The translations under genes were made by a program, and so were the position numbers. From Gonapodya prolifera JEL478 (Eukaryota > Monoblepharomycota > Monoblepharidomycetes > Monoblepharidales > Gonapodyaceae): 35,736 bases of DNA. The notes under the pieces were generated by a model that saw only the letters and a list, made by a program, of their open reading frames with translations, was not told the DNA's origin and did no database searches. The stretch spans positions 428,697 through 464,432 of the forward strand of contig KQ965751.1 in the NCBI GenBank assembly GCA_001574975.1, read 5' to 3'. Shown one piece after another: positions 19,778 through 31,558 of this stretch (within the stretch, counting starts at the first letter, position 1; each line of letters starts with the position of its first letter).

Positions 19778-22700
19778 ATGAAGACCGCTTTCAACGCCTT
19801 CGCTCCCGCCTACCACAACTACACGGTGGGCGCTGTGCATCTGATGGGCTCGTCGCAGTCACGGAGTGCGGATGTGGGCGCAACTGGGGCACCGGAACAC
19901 AGGAATGTGACTCAGCATGCACCGATGCTCGAGGTCGCAAGCGCGGCAACCGCACCACCCGCACCCCAGCAACACTCACAAAACACTCAGCCCATGCTCA
20001 CGGTTCACCCAAGACCTTCAACAGAGTCCACCAGACGCTCTGCTTCTCGCTCTCGCCCACATTCGCCCTCCGCCGGATCGGACTCGGACTCGTCGCAGGC
20101 CCACGCAAGGTCTCGCTCCCGCGTGAGAGACACAACTCCGTACCGTCGCTCGGTGACTGCCTCGGTTTCTGCCAGGTCCAGACTTAGAGGAGGAGCCGCA
20201 GAAACCGCACGTGGTCGCAGGTCGTGGCCAATAGAAGCCAGCAGGGAGTCGTTCACGGACAGCACGCACGTTCACGGGCATCACTCGGCGAATCATCTTA
20301 GTGATGCAACGTCCTTCTACAACGGCGAAGCAGCTACTTTGCCACCAAGTGCTTCGTTCGCAGCCCGACCAATCTTGTCCATCACTGAAGACGGAAACGC
20401 AATCGCAGGAGCAGGAATTTCGGATCAATCAATGGATATCGATTCAGGTGAGTCTGCTTTCAAACTTACTCGCTCCTCTTCGGGGCCTCATCTTCGCCGA
20501 TCCGGATGCGCTCGCCGCCGGTCGTCTTCGCAACTCGCCCGATTAACCGCAACCTCCAACCCAGACCCCCACCCAACCGGCAGTCTGGCCAACCTCCCCG
20601 ACCTCGTCGACATTGTCGACTCGCCCACGACATCTGCCAGACCTGATTTTCTCGACGGATCGAGGAGGGGACCGGATGTGGGATCTGTGGACAGTTCCAT
20701 TCCAACCCCCGTTGACTCGGCATATGGAGGATCGCCCCAGCAGGACGCTCCCATATCGGACGCCCACCGACCCCAGTCAGTCATGGGGGGTCCTGCGAGT
20801 TTGGTCTCGGCCCTCCTCTCCCTATTTACATCCCCAACCATCCCGACAACACCTACTCCCACTCCAGCACAACAACCTTTGAATGCGCCCTCGGACCCGG
20901 TCGCCAACCCCGCTACAACAACCCCAACACCAGTCCCGCCCCTCGGCCGTCTCCTCACTTCACTCTTCGCTCGTCGTGCCGGCGCGGCTAGTGCCGCACT
21001 TACAGATGGCGTCACCACCGTCCCAGCACCTCCAGCACTACTTAACCCTCCCCGCCCGTTCTCAACGTTCCGTTTGGCTGTTCCCACTCGCCGCTCCTCG
21101 TCGCCACCTTCGTCTGATGATGGCACTGCAGATGTTGGCATATCCACCTCCATGGGTTCAACTGATCGCAGCGGGAGCCAGGGGCCTCCTGCGCAAGTGC
21201 CAATTGTAGTCATTGGCGTGCGTCGCGGGAACTCCAGGACGGAAGGCGCTCCGAATACGACACAATCGAATGTGACTGTTGGAGCTGATAACGCCGAAAC
21301 TCAGGCCAGAGAATCGGACGAGCCGGCCAGTGGTATCGCTGAGCACCTACCAGTCGACGCCGTGACTCCTCAAGAGGGATCCGTATCAGGCGGAAGTGAC
21401 ACCACGTCCTCCACGAATGCAACGAATGCTCGCGAGCGCCAGCCGTACGTTCTTTATGTCGTCACAGGCCAGGTCAGTGTTGGTCCCTTTGGTCCTTTTT
21501 TCATCTCGAAATGCATCAACTCGAATTTTGTCTTTATCTCTCTCCACAGATTACGGTCAGTCCCGGTACACCACTCATGGAAGAACTGGAGCAAGCCCGC
21601 TCCCGTGCACGTGCAAGAGCTGGTCGCACAACGCCGCAGCGTACCCCGTCTCCTCCTGCCACAACCGATGCTCGCCCGACGTCCGAAGTCGAGACCACGG
21701 CACAGGATGGGATGAGTGGAGACAGTGGAAATGATGCTGCTCGTGGATTCAACTGGAGAGACCTGGCGCTTCTTGGTGGAGGCAGTAACTCTCGTGTCGC
21801 TGACCGAGGTACTGGCATTGGATCCAGCGTCGACCGAGCACGCTCCCTCTCCCAATCATCCACTCGTCCTGCTCAGGATGCGGGCATCGATACGGTATCT
21901 CCGGCTTCGCCCATCAACCCTCCTGCCCACGTCGATGCGGTCGACGAACAATCAAATGCGTCATCTGCAGAATCCTCAACAGCAACACTTCCATCAGTAC
22001 CATCGTCCCCAACCCGTGGTGATTCTACTCCTCGCACCTCGACCCGTGGCCCTCGATCTCGATCACCCTTTGGTGCCTCTGACTACGAGCTTCTCCTTCT
22101 TCTAGCTGAGTTGTTGGGTCCCGCTAAGCCCAGGCATGCCAAGCGAGAGGACGTCAATAAAGTGGGAGAGTGGGTCTATAGGGTGGACGAAGGAGGTGAC
22201 GGTTGGATTGAGGAAGTGAAGGAAGATTCTGAGGGTGGTCAGGTTGACGAAGGAGCTCGGCTGGCCGATGAAGATGGAACGAAAGACGTCAGCATGGAAG
22301 ACGCGACGCTGGCTGTGGACAAAGACGGCGATCTTGCGATGTCGGACGAATCTCACTCCACAGAGGATGGAATCCACACTTCCCCAGTCAAAGAAATCGC
22401 ACGTATTCGCCACCCCACCTCCCATCTCCTCGCCTCCACGGGTACTTCTTGCTCCATCTGCATCACGCCCTACGCTGTTGGTGACCGACTTCGCCTCTTA
22501 CCTTGCCGACATGCGTTCCACACCGGTTGCTGCGACGAATGGCTGACGGGGTATAACAACGCCTGTCCCGTCTGCCGCGTCAAACCTGTCGAGAGCGAGC
22601 CTGCTGCTCAACCCACTCATCGCTCGCCCTCACCCTCGCCATCGCCGATTGATGGGCCAACAACAGCCGCTGCTGGCTTCCCCGGTACTACTACGGGAGG

Positions 22701-22884
22701 AGCTGGCAGTCCCGCCTCTGTTGCTTCCCTGGTAGCTCGTTTGCTGTCTGGAAGGGGAAGGGGAGACGGATGGGTCGGACCAGTCCCCGCCGTTTTGGGA
22801 GACGAGATGGGTGGACCTGCGGGTGCCCGTGGTGGTGGTGCGGGGTTGATGTTCTTCATGATGGGGGAGACTGCCAGCAACTAG
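19778..22884 (+). CDS. Large RING-H2 protein, probable E3 ubiquitin ligase
   Basis: Exons 19778-21472 and 21550-22884, joined in phase 0, give 1009 residues. About 860 residues of Ser/Thr/Pro-rich, probably disordered sequence lead to a RING-H2 at about 866-908: CSIC, then CRHAFHTGCCDEWL, then CPVC. This gives the C3H2C3 zinc pattern and the Trp used for E2 contact. An acidic stretch (about 785-845) sits just before it. The region after the RING is Pro/Gly/Ala-rich. A second in-frame ATG at 19844 would give MGSSQSRS, a good N-myristoylation context; which start is used is undecided. A GTGAGT inside exon 1 near 20449 is not needed as a splice site, because the frame stays open on both sides. 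The role is likely ubiquitin transfer to unknown targets. Another RING-H2 gene lies just downstream on the other strand. Confidence 0.83.
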
Positions 22885-23189
22885 GCGACGTGCAGTACTG
22901 TTGGACTCTTTTGTGACACCGACGAAGTGGTATAAATTGAACTCTTCAACGTTGAATTTGGGTCGACACGTATATGTAAACTGATGACGTAAAAGTGCGA
23001 AGGTTGTACAATTTGAAAGTCTTGAATATCCGTAATGTCCACTTCGCAGGCAGCAATCAAATAAGATCCGATAGTGTTTTTTTTCTAAAATTATTCAAGA
23101 GTTGGCATTTAATAATTATTACGTGACTAGTCGAATCGACAAAACAATTTCAAAACATTACGGGTATCGACCCGGTTGCCTGACGTGGC
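22885..23189. other. Intergenic region between convergent RING-H2 genes
   Basis: 305 bases between two facing stop codons, AT-rich in the right half. It should contain both 3' UTRs and terminators. Nothing else is visible. Confidence 0.55.
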
Positions 23190-24272
23190 TCAAGCTGAAG
23201 CATTGGGTGACGAGTGAGCCTTCTCCAATTCATCCTTCAGATCGTGTTTGCATAGAGGGCACCTTGAAGAGGCATCACGCAGCCAAGGATCAACGCACTG
23301 CAACCACATATTTGAACACCGTGAGACACAGGAATTGCGAAGGAAGACAAACGCTCCTACCAGAAGATGGAATTCGTGCTGACAGGGAAGTACCCGAAGC
23401 TCATCGCCGTCCTCAAATGCAGTCAAGCATATTGTGCACCAGGGGGCCTCACTTGACAGCGAAGCACCATCGTGCTTCGAGTTCACTGTCGGTGCAACCA
23501 GGGCAATAGTGGCCTCGAGATTTATTTGCCCAGTTGAGCTCCTAGTTGAGTTCCATAAAATGTCTTCGCTGTAGCGAGTGGGATGTTTTACCCCAACGAC
23601 AGAGTGACGGTGGTAGCCCATGGGAGCCCAAGATGACCTCCATGACCGGACGGGTGACGGGAGTGTTTCCACTGAGGGGCGATGATGGATTAAAGTGGAA
23701 CCGTGGCTCAATTTCCCACGTGTGGAGTCAAGTTTTTGTGGTGCTTCTGTGACAGAAGTCGCAGCTCTGGATTTATCACGTTCAAATATGCGAATCGGAA
23801 TTCGTTCTACAAGCTTTGGTGACATGAGTCTTGTATCGATCCGAGTTTCAAACACCAACGAATCTGATTCGTTTCACGCACCTCGTCACCGAGTCCACTA
23901 GCAAGAAAAACCGGGTCTCTAAATGAAGCGGCATTGGGCCTTCGACTTCCTCGGGAATACCTGTATGCGCTTTAAATCGTGGAGCTTACTAAACCCACCG
24001 CTGGAACGGTACTACATTGTGAGGGACAGATCCACTCACTCGCGACATCGAAGTGCCCAGACTACAAAACAGCATATTCCAATGAGTCCAGTGGCGCCCA
24101 TCGCAGACAGGAGCGTTACCGTTCCCTTTGGGAGCTCGATTGATGTGACTTGCTGCGGGGTTGGTGTCGTGCTGCCGACGGGAGGAACCGGCGTTGGAGC
24201 AGAGGGCACGGGAGTGAGTTCATCCCAAGTGAACGTGACGGTGGGGATTTTCGGGGTGTCGATTCCTGCCAT
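23190..24272 (-). CDS. Membrane-anchored RING-H2 protein, probable E3 ubiquitin ligase
   Basis: Minus-strand exons 24040-24272, 23882-23960, 23361-23813 and 23190-23297, giving 290 residues. A short Thr/Pro-rich N-terminus is followed by a single membrane helix at about 52-76 ([21 protein letters not shown]). A basic cytosolic linker follows, then a C-terminal RING-H2 at about 230-275: [18 protein letters not shown] and CPLC. The RING is split by an intron between the second zinc His and the next Cys; splicing restores the canonical H-x2-C spacing. The layout is like plant ATL-type or fungal single-pass RING-H2 ligases acting at endomembranes. Exon 3 starts after an AAG acceptor, which keeps the frame and gives a 68-base intron. 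The start ATG precedes MAGIDTPK. Confidence 0.8.
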
Positions 24273-24637
24273 CGTGGGGAGACAGTTGCCACTGCGGTTG
24301 ATCTGATGCCGATCCTGGGAGGGTCGACCACTTTAGAGTTTCGTGATACCTGACCTGTCAAAATATCCAAATCAGAGAGCGCGATAACAGTTCTGGATGA
24401 TAGCCATATATTAAGAGAGATTCGTATATCACTGCGGCAGCTGTTCTGGATCAAATTCAAGAGAAGACCGGCCGCATCTTGATCTGTGATTACTTTTATT
24501 TGATTTCCGCAATAAAGATAGAACCTCTGTAGAGTTAGTTCGATAGTCCTGACGCGGAATTGCTTTCATGACAAGTTGAAATCGCCCACCACAGTAAGGA
24601 CTTCAATTTGAAAATACAACCCTCACGAGCCTCTGGG
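24273..24637. promoter_or_regulatory. Divergent promoter region
   Basis: 365 bases between the starts of the membrane RING-H2 gene (minus) and the WD40 gene (plus). It probably holds both promoters. No specific motif is recognised. Confidence 0.5.
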
Positions 24638-26720
24638 ATGCCGGCGCCTCTTTCCCGCGACACCAATCTTGTGCGTTCCCAGCAATTCAGCGTCGACGTC
24701 TCCGGCATCGCCACTCCCCTCGGGCGTCCGCTCATGGGTCACGAATCCCGAGGGTCTCTGAACGCGCTGCACGCCGCATCGACGTTATCTCTCGCAAAGA
24801 AAAGACAATCAGGCGCAGGGCTGGGGGGGATGGGATCAAGTGCGTTGTCCCCGGGGTTTCAATGAAAGCGCCGGAGTTCAAACACACTTTTGTACTCCGC
24901 TCATGTTTCAAGGAATGTCGTTGTTAAAGGGGAGGGAGAAGAGTGACAAAACTTCTTACGGTGGGAGCAGCATTCCTGAGCCAGTCTGCAAAGGCATCGC
25001 AAAGCTCAAGTTCTCCAAGAGGTGGATGGAATGATTGCGTTCCGAATCAGTCGTCCGCGCTCACGGCAACCTCGGAATAGGTTCGAAACCGAAGTGCAAG
25101 TGGTGAAATTCTCATCGGATGATGAGTACATCGCTGTTGGGCTCGGGGATGGAAAGATAAATGTCAGTACTTATCCACGAATGACTCGTGGTACTCCTGA
25201 ACGGCCAGAAGTCTCCTTACCGGTCACTAGATATTGCACGCAAAGTCCACTCTTCTCGTTCAATCTCTGGTACCACCCACAGAAACATCCACTGTTCCTT
25301 CGCTGCCTGGCGCCAAGTCAGCTTCAACGTCCAACCCGCTTCTCGCTTCACTGGAATCGATCAGTTATCCATGCACAAGCTTAGCCTGGAGGTTTGATGG
25401 ATCCAAGGGCGGAGAGAACTGGACGAGGAATGTCTTGGTGGCTGGATGTGAGTTTGAAGGGTAGCGACGATTCTCATTCAATGCAATAATGCGTTTGTCG
25501 GTCTCGTACTCCCTTGAAGACGCCGACGGGCGCTTCCTGCACTGGCATGCCACTACTGGTGTCCTCCTCGCATCCAAACGAACCGCAGAAAGCGACACGT
25601 TCGGCCCAACTGGTTCTAGTCCCATCACGTCCGTAGATTCTTCACGTGACGGGTCCTATTCTGCATGTGTGGGGGACGAGTGCGTCGTTCGATTGTGGGA
25701 TGAGATGGAGAATCGCTGGAAGGGACTACTCAAAGGAGGGTAAGTTGATAACCATGCGCCTTGCGACGTGTTAAGGTTCCCCTCTGAAATTTTCAAACGA
25801 AAGAAACAATCCAGAACTACAGGGCCCCACTTCTCGCTCGTTCGTGGTTCGGATCCACCCCCATACGTTCACGACATTACTTACTGCAGGATGGGATAAC
25901 ACGATCCAACTGTGGGACACACGAGTAGGCTCCGCCGTCTCTCGAATTTACGGTCCATACACGTGCGGAGAAAGTGTGGATTGGGACGAAGCAGGCCAAC
26001 GAATTGTCAGCGGAAGCTGGCGCAAAGAAAACCAGGTCCAAATCTGGGATTATCCTTCGGGGAATAAAGTCGAGACTGTCAAGTGGAGTCTGTTCCCAGA
26101 TGCCGCAGCAAAATCGACAATGATATATACGGCGGGGTTCTCACATCCAGTGAACTTTGAGGGTACCATGACGCCGTCTACTGTTCGGTTCACAAGAGAT
26201 GGCCCAGGGCAAGCTTACTCGGTATTCTCAGGCCAGAGTACATCAGGAGAACCAAGAGAACTCGTCAAGGATGTACATCTCCCCGATGGCACCGCAACAA
26301 GCAGGCTATTTTTTGCGGCTGGGAACGGTGCTCACGCGGGGCCCGCTCCTAAGTCACAGGGAGCGGGCAGTCGGAATGACTTGTCTCAAACCACCACAGA
26401 AAGAAGTCCGAATCCAGGTTCTAACGGGAACGGATCCAACGCCGCGGCAGCTCCTCCGGGTGGTGAAGCAAAGATTTTTGGGCAGACGGTGTTCGGTCCC
26501 CGAGTAAGTCTTTGTGTACTCATATTTGAAAGGACGGTGGATCTTAGAAATAACAATGTTCTAGTGTGTGGCGCATATCACCGGGGTTCCATCCAGTGTT
26601 TACAGCATGGGGATCTCGTATTCAGAGCGTCTCGCTGCGCTTGGCGGAAGCGGAAACATTCTCTACGTTTTCGATCTTGCAACGACGGGAGACCCACGTG
26701 ATCTTGAGTTTTTGTATTGA
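24638..26720 (+). CDS. WD40-repeat protein
   Basis: Seven exons: 24638-24839, 24913-25021, 25081-25162, 25231-25447, 25520-25739, 25804-26503 and 26565-26720, giving 561 residues. A non-repetitive N-terminus of about 100 residues is followed by WD repeats: VVKFSSDDEYIAVGLGDGKI, CTSLAWRFDG with VLVAGYADGRFLHW, ITSVDSSRDGSYSACVGDEC ending RLWDEM, VVRIHPHTFTTLLTAGWDNT ending QLWDTR, VDWDEAGQRIVSGSW ending QIWDY, and SMGISYSERLAALGGSGNIL ending VFDL. A Gly/Asn/Ser-rich insertion separates the last two blades. This is one beta-propeller of six or seven blades, a protein-binding platform. I cannot assign an orthologue. Three introns use AAG acceptors. A simpler CAG acceptor before exon 6 would break the frame. 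Confidence 0.82.
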
Positions 26721-26894
26721 AGGGACGTTTACTGGCTTTGTAAAAATGCACTTTCACAGTCACAACATCTCACAAAAATACTTCTGCCCCTGCTTCATTT
26801 CAGTTTTTGCCGCTGTTGCGTCAAAGACTGTGCCACATTCATTCGCTGAGGAATCGGTTGAGTTTTACCGGTTACACACAGAACCCACTCGCAA

Positions 26895-27959
26895 ATGTTC
26901 GAACTCGCAAACTGCTGGTGGGAATCAACTTGTGGCGCTTGATGGTTGTCTCTGTCCTCACCGGTCCCCTCCCACTCTCTCACCGCAAAACCGTCTCCTA
27001 TCCCTGCGACCACCGCACAATCAACCCACAGCTTCTGCATCGACCTCCGACGCGGAGTTCTCTTCCTCGCCGTCCTCGGGACTGTGAGTATGATGTCAAC
27101 CTTCTCGATGGCTTGTCCCGAAATGGCGGTTCGATTCACTCCTGCATTCGCCCCTGCCCTCACAACTCAGCTCTCGCACGGCTTGTCCGCTTTCAACCTT
27201 CTTGCTCTCTCCGCACATCACCATGCTCTTAACGGGATGTTCTTCCTCTCCGCGATGGGGGTGGTAGTGTGCGTAGCTGGAATTAAGGGAGTTCTGAAGG
27301 TGAGTCTTGCACCACGGAAGAACCTTCGGATACATGGTACAAATGATAATGAATGGTGTTGAACGCCCGTGGTAACTTCCAGCGGAATGCCGCACGCCCA
27401 TGTTTATCCGGGCTCCACGAGGCGTCGTTTCAGTTCATCTTCCAGCACTAACTCCTCTCTCATTCCGACAGAACTCACCACGTCATCTTCGCCTCTTCTC
27501 CATCTACTACTGGTTCGACCTTATCGCGTCTTTCCTCTTCACGGTCTTCCTCTCCATTGCCGCACCGGGTATGAAGGACAAGATCTGCGATGCTGTTCGC
27601 GAGCACCCCCAAGAAGGCTTCGGATACGATGAATGCATGGAAAACTACCCCCTTATTATGGCCACCGCCGTGACTACGCTGTGGGTTGGGGTTATCGTTC
27701 GTGTATGTAGTCGTTTTGTTTGTTGTGCGATGTGCCCCGAGTTCCACATTGTCTCACTCCTCTTCCTCGCCAGCTTCACCTCACCCTCGCAGTACACTCG
27801 CTCTACAACCGCCTCGTGAGGGAGCAAGCCGACATGACACGCGGTGTGGTGTACCTCGCCGTCCCGTTTAATTACGAGCCAGCGACGTCGGTTGACGAGG
27901 AGGCCCTGCCCGGATACCCTGGAACGTCGGAGAGTCAGTCGTTGCTGCAGAAGCACTAA
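26895..27959 (+). CDS. Four-pass membrane protein, tetraspan-like, unknown
   Basis: Exons 26895-26917, 27032-27299, 27472-27702 and 27774-27959, giving 235 residues. Splicing exon 1 (23 bases) to exon 2 creates NCCFCIDLRRGVLFLAVLG: a Cys cluster just before TM1, as in many small fungal four-pass membrane proteins, where such Cys can be palmitoylated. Further helices are GMFFLSAMGVVVCVAGI, YYWFDLIASFLFTVFLSI and LIMATAVTTLWVGVIVR. A loop with two Cys (CDAVREHPQEGFGYDEC) lies between TM3 and TM4. The tail is cytosolic, ending in ESQSLLQKH. The loop Cys pair could form a disulfide. Exon 1 is short and is supported only by frame and motif. No function can be assigned. Confidence 0.72.
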
Positions 27960-28184
27960 ATGGATGGGGAGGGGAGAGATGTGTGTCACCGTACAACTTC
28001 GGAGTAATCCCTGCACGAAGAACTGATGTTATGGGTACATTGTAAACGTTGGAATTTCAGTTTGATGTTCTTTAAACCTCGTGTGGGCCGGTGTTGAGGA
28101 GTGTCGGCGTGTGTCGGCGGGAAGAAACATAATTATCGGAATCAATCGACCACCGCCACCCATCTACACAGCTGCAACATTCCA

Positions 28185-29380
28185 ATGACCACCGAAATCT
28201 CCGACTGGTTCCTACGCTCCTTCAAGGACGAGCTGGCATGCGCGCGGCTGGGCATCGCGAGCTTCGAGAGTCTGAGGAACCTTCCGATCGAGTTGCAAGA
28301 GAAAGTCCGCCAAATCCACGCAGAGTTTGAGGAGGAAGTCGATACGGCGAGGGAGTGGTGTAATGATGCGGCGGTATTTCTCGGGCTGCAGGGAGTGGAG
28401 GCGGAGATTGTATCGTACTCGAAGGTGTGTGGAAGTCGGTGATTCGGTTCCTTTTCTGGACGCTCTGGTCGAGCGCTGAGGGGACGAGGATAAGTGATAG
28501 CGCTCGTGGCGTACGTCCTGAAATGTCTTGATGATGACTGGACCGATCGCTCGACTATGACAAAGTGCTTGTGGAGAATCGGACAAGACGCACTCCACGG
28601 CGATGTTGATTAGAAGGAGGAGACAGACCAGAAAGGAGAAGCACATGGGAGACCACGAGATGTGTTATTGACATACTGAAAGCGTTCTGTTTCCTTGCAA
28701 GGTCATACACTACTATGTGCGGAACTCTCGAACAATGGCTGAGCGACGAGACCCGGCATTATCATTTTCTAACGTGAGACATCTCTATAAAACTCATTTT
28801 TGTCGCATATTAGGCTCCATCGACTTTTAACCCCTCTTGAAGCCACTTCCTCTGCTCGGGCCAGAGTTCTTCGGTGGTCGCAGTTTGACTCCAAGAACAA
28901 AGGCGACCCCATTGGAGAAGCCGCGACCCAAATCTATATTCGCGTCACTGGCGCGAAATCCGGGAATGGACGCTGTTGAAGGGGCCTCTTGTATGATCGT
29001 CGACCCCGATCTGTACTTTTACAGGACGAGGAGTGCCCGAACGATGGAAGAGGAGGACACATCGGACACTTTGAAACCCACCAATAGTGTTTTCTTGCGC
29101 TCTTGCCCCAACGGTCACCCTCTTCTGCCCGTCACTCGCGAGTCCTACGGTGACTTGCGGAGGGTTTTTGGGAAGGGCGGCGGGCCTGTAGTCATGGGGA
29201 TCCGACAGACCTGTTCCGACGTTGACGAGTGTGGCTGGGAGTATAAGACGCACAATGTGAAGTGAGTGTTAAGATCAGTGGGAGACAAATCGGATGTTGC
29301 TATGTTGTGGCGTTCCGATACTGACCGACGCCTTTCTCCCACTCGACACATGCAGATCTAAGATGTCGAGCCTACTTTAG
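28185..29380 (+). CDS. Unknown protein of 251 residues
   Basis: Exons 28185-28424, 28702-28773, 28843-29261 and 29356-29380; all junctions keep the frame. The first 80 residues are helical and acidic (LQEKVRQIHAEFEEEVDTAR). The middle is basic and Pro-rich. The C-terminal part has SCPNGHPLL and CSDVDECGWEY, giving four Cys and a His that could bind a metal, and it ends SKMSSLL. The first intron is long (277 bases), so this might instead be two genes, one ending at 28442 and one starting at the ATG at 28735. The single-gene model is preferred because the second exon extends upstream of that ATG, in frame, exactly to an AAG acceptor. I do not recognise any domain. Confidence 0.55.
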
Positions 29381-29672
29381 CGATTAACAACCATGTAATA
29401 CGTAGTATGGCAGATAGCCATTTAGAAAGCTCTCGCCATACGTCGGAAAATCCACGATCCCGCAAGTGTCACAAAAATAAATTAATGACTTGGCACCGAC
29501 CTACAAACAAAGATTCCGCGAGTCGGAGACCCTCAGGGATCGCATTCTTGAGTCTCGATTGTACGGAATGTGTTTCCTCCGCGGCAACTGTTGAGGGTGG
29601 CTTCAGCGCCTCGAACCGGACTGTGACCGCTCACGCCACAGGTTGCCACACCCTATTCCCCTACGCAGGCCG

Positions 29673-31558
29673 ATGCCGTTCCTTCGTGTGCTTTTCACGG
29701 GCGGCAGCCATCTGATCATCATCCGCGATGAGGCATTTCCAAAGACGCTGGAGGATCTCGCCGACTTTGTGCAGACTCGGGTGCCAGAGCTGGCGGGGTT
29801 GCCACCCCACACGGTCGCGTGGACGTTTGTAGATGGCCTGCGGCGCATTCATCTCGACTCGGATCGGGCGGTGGCGGAAATGTGGGGCGATGCGACGGAT
29901 GGCTACTGGATGGTGGAAGCTGCTTTGGTAAGCGTTCGAGGCGGGCATTTTAATCACCGAGTCTTTTGCGACGTGATATCCAATGCAATGCAAAGATATC
30001 CAATACAAGCTCACGCTCTTTGGGTGCTCGGCAGGCCGGCACCTCGACGACAAACATCTCCCCAGCCCTCTCGCCTGTCACACTCAGAGGGCCAGACTCT
30101 GCTCGCCCACTGTCACCTGCAAATACTCTGGTCTCACCGCGTGAAGGGCGAATGGAAATACCTGCGGTGTACCCTAGGACGGCTGAAGGCGCAGTCCTTT
30201 CGCCATCGGATAGTGCAGCAGCAGGACCCATACGACAACGTCGCTCTTCTGACCAGAAGCGGTTCTCCAGCACCAGAAACTGGTTGTCATTCCGCTCCTG
30301 GGGTGATCCTGACGTCACCGAACACATCGGCAAGAGCGACTTTTCGCCGTACGTTCCACAAAATGACGGACAGGGGTCAGACAGGAGGGGGTCAGACAGG
30401 AGGGGCTCCACCAGCGCGTCGGAGAGGAGAGGGTCAAACAGCGGCGCGCCGGTGCCCCTAGCCGGTGGTGCACCATTAGCTACCAACGGTTTTCTTGGAG
30501 TCGGGCGTGTGCAGCCTCCACGGAGTGTTTCGGAAAGTGCGATTTCAAATCTGGGCGTCACGTCGGACAGTGACACTGATGCGAGCTACCACCAACATGG
30601 TGCGATCATAACGAGAGGCGCACATCGTAGCCTAAGCCCCAGCGCGTCAGTGGACAACTTTGGACGTCGCTTGTCGTCTTCATTTGCGCTGGCGTCTCGC
30701 GCCAAGTCACCCAACGAGGGAACCACACTCGTGCAGCGACATTCCAGGACCCGCACGAGCAGCATGGACATGCGTCCCCTCGCTGGACTCTCTCGCACAA
30801 ACACGCTCCGGAGGGATGCCGTGACCTTTACTTCGAGTGACATTGGAATTAACCTCCAGGTCTCGAACCTTGACTACATGTTTCCGCTTCGCTGGAAGAG
30901 TGAACTGACCTCGTCTTGGAAGGATATCATGGGGAGCGTGGCGAATGTGGAGTGGAGTGAGCAACGAGGTTGGTCTTACCGACAGGTGCGGATCTTGTGA
31001 TTCTGCTTTGTCGAGACATCGTGCGAATCTCAATACATTCCCCGCAGTCCGAAGTTGACACCAACGCCTTTTCAATCCGTTACACGCCCTTTCGAAGAGA
31101 TGACGGAATAAGTCGAACCTTGTGCAACGTGGAGATTGTGAGTTCACAGTTATTCCTCGCTTGCTCAACTGTTGGTACTAAACTGCCTTTTCCTACTACT
31201 CCAGACGTTTCTGTACAATTCCAAGTGTCTCTTCACCGCGGCGAAAAAGAATCTCAGTCAGAAGATTGACGCTCTCCGAGTCGTGGCATTCTACAACGAC
31301 TTTGTGGCCCCGCTCCAAATTCCCGACTCACCCAGCTCTCGTGCGCTCATCTGGCGTCGGAAATCGGAACGAAAACACATCGCGACGCCAATCATCACCG
31401 AGTGGGCCGCGATAGAATCGCCAGACGCTTTCGGAACTGCGGACCTCCACGTACTATATATCGTCCGCGCCGGTCAGGAGGCATTGAGTGACCTTTGTAA
31501 AAGGTCGGCCGAAGATTGGATTCTCAGGGTCTTGAACCTTGCGGTCATTCGCAAATGA
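29673..31558 (+). CDS. Unknown protein, tandem paralogue A
   Basis: Exons 29673-29927, 30035-30985, 31048-31137 and 31205-31558, all in phase 0, give 549 residues. The N-terminal block (1-85) starts MPFLRVLFTGGSHLIIIR, followed by a helix LEDLADFVQTRVPELAG and a final WMVEAAL. Its strand-strand-helix order and the acidic 'HLDSDRAVAEMW' stretch recall a ubiquitin-like or PB1-like fold; this is a guess. The middle (86-350) is Ser/Arg-rich with three RRGS motifs near 200-220. The C-terminal block (about 365-549) begins LRWKSELTSSWKDIMG and includes EQRGWSYRQ, LRVVAFYNDFVAPL, DLHVLYIVRAG and CKRSAEDWILRVL. Paralogue B shares the N- and C-terminal blocks, the four-exon structure and a third exon of exactly 30 codons. 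No membrane segment or known enzyme motif is visible. Confidence 0.75.
30373..30403 (+). repeat. 15-base tandem repeat inside paralogue A
   Basis: Two copies of GGGTCAGACAGGAGG encode GSDRR twice in a row and help create the RRGS cluster. The repeat is in frame. Confidence 0.7.

Noticed and set aside
25815-25828. Frameshift in the WD40 gene at a CCCC run
   Set aside because: With the CAG acceptor at 25814 the frame is broken by one base. Moving the acceptor to AAG at 25803 gives a 64-base intron and an open frame through the next WD repeat, so no frameshift is needed.
28185-28442. A separate 85-residue gene, with a second gene starting at 28735
   Set aside because: Both open frames join in phase across GTGTGT...CAAG and form one continuous frame, so one gene is more likely. 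The possibility is kept in the feature entry.
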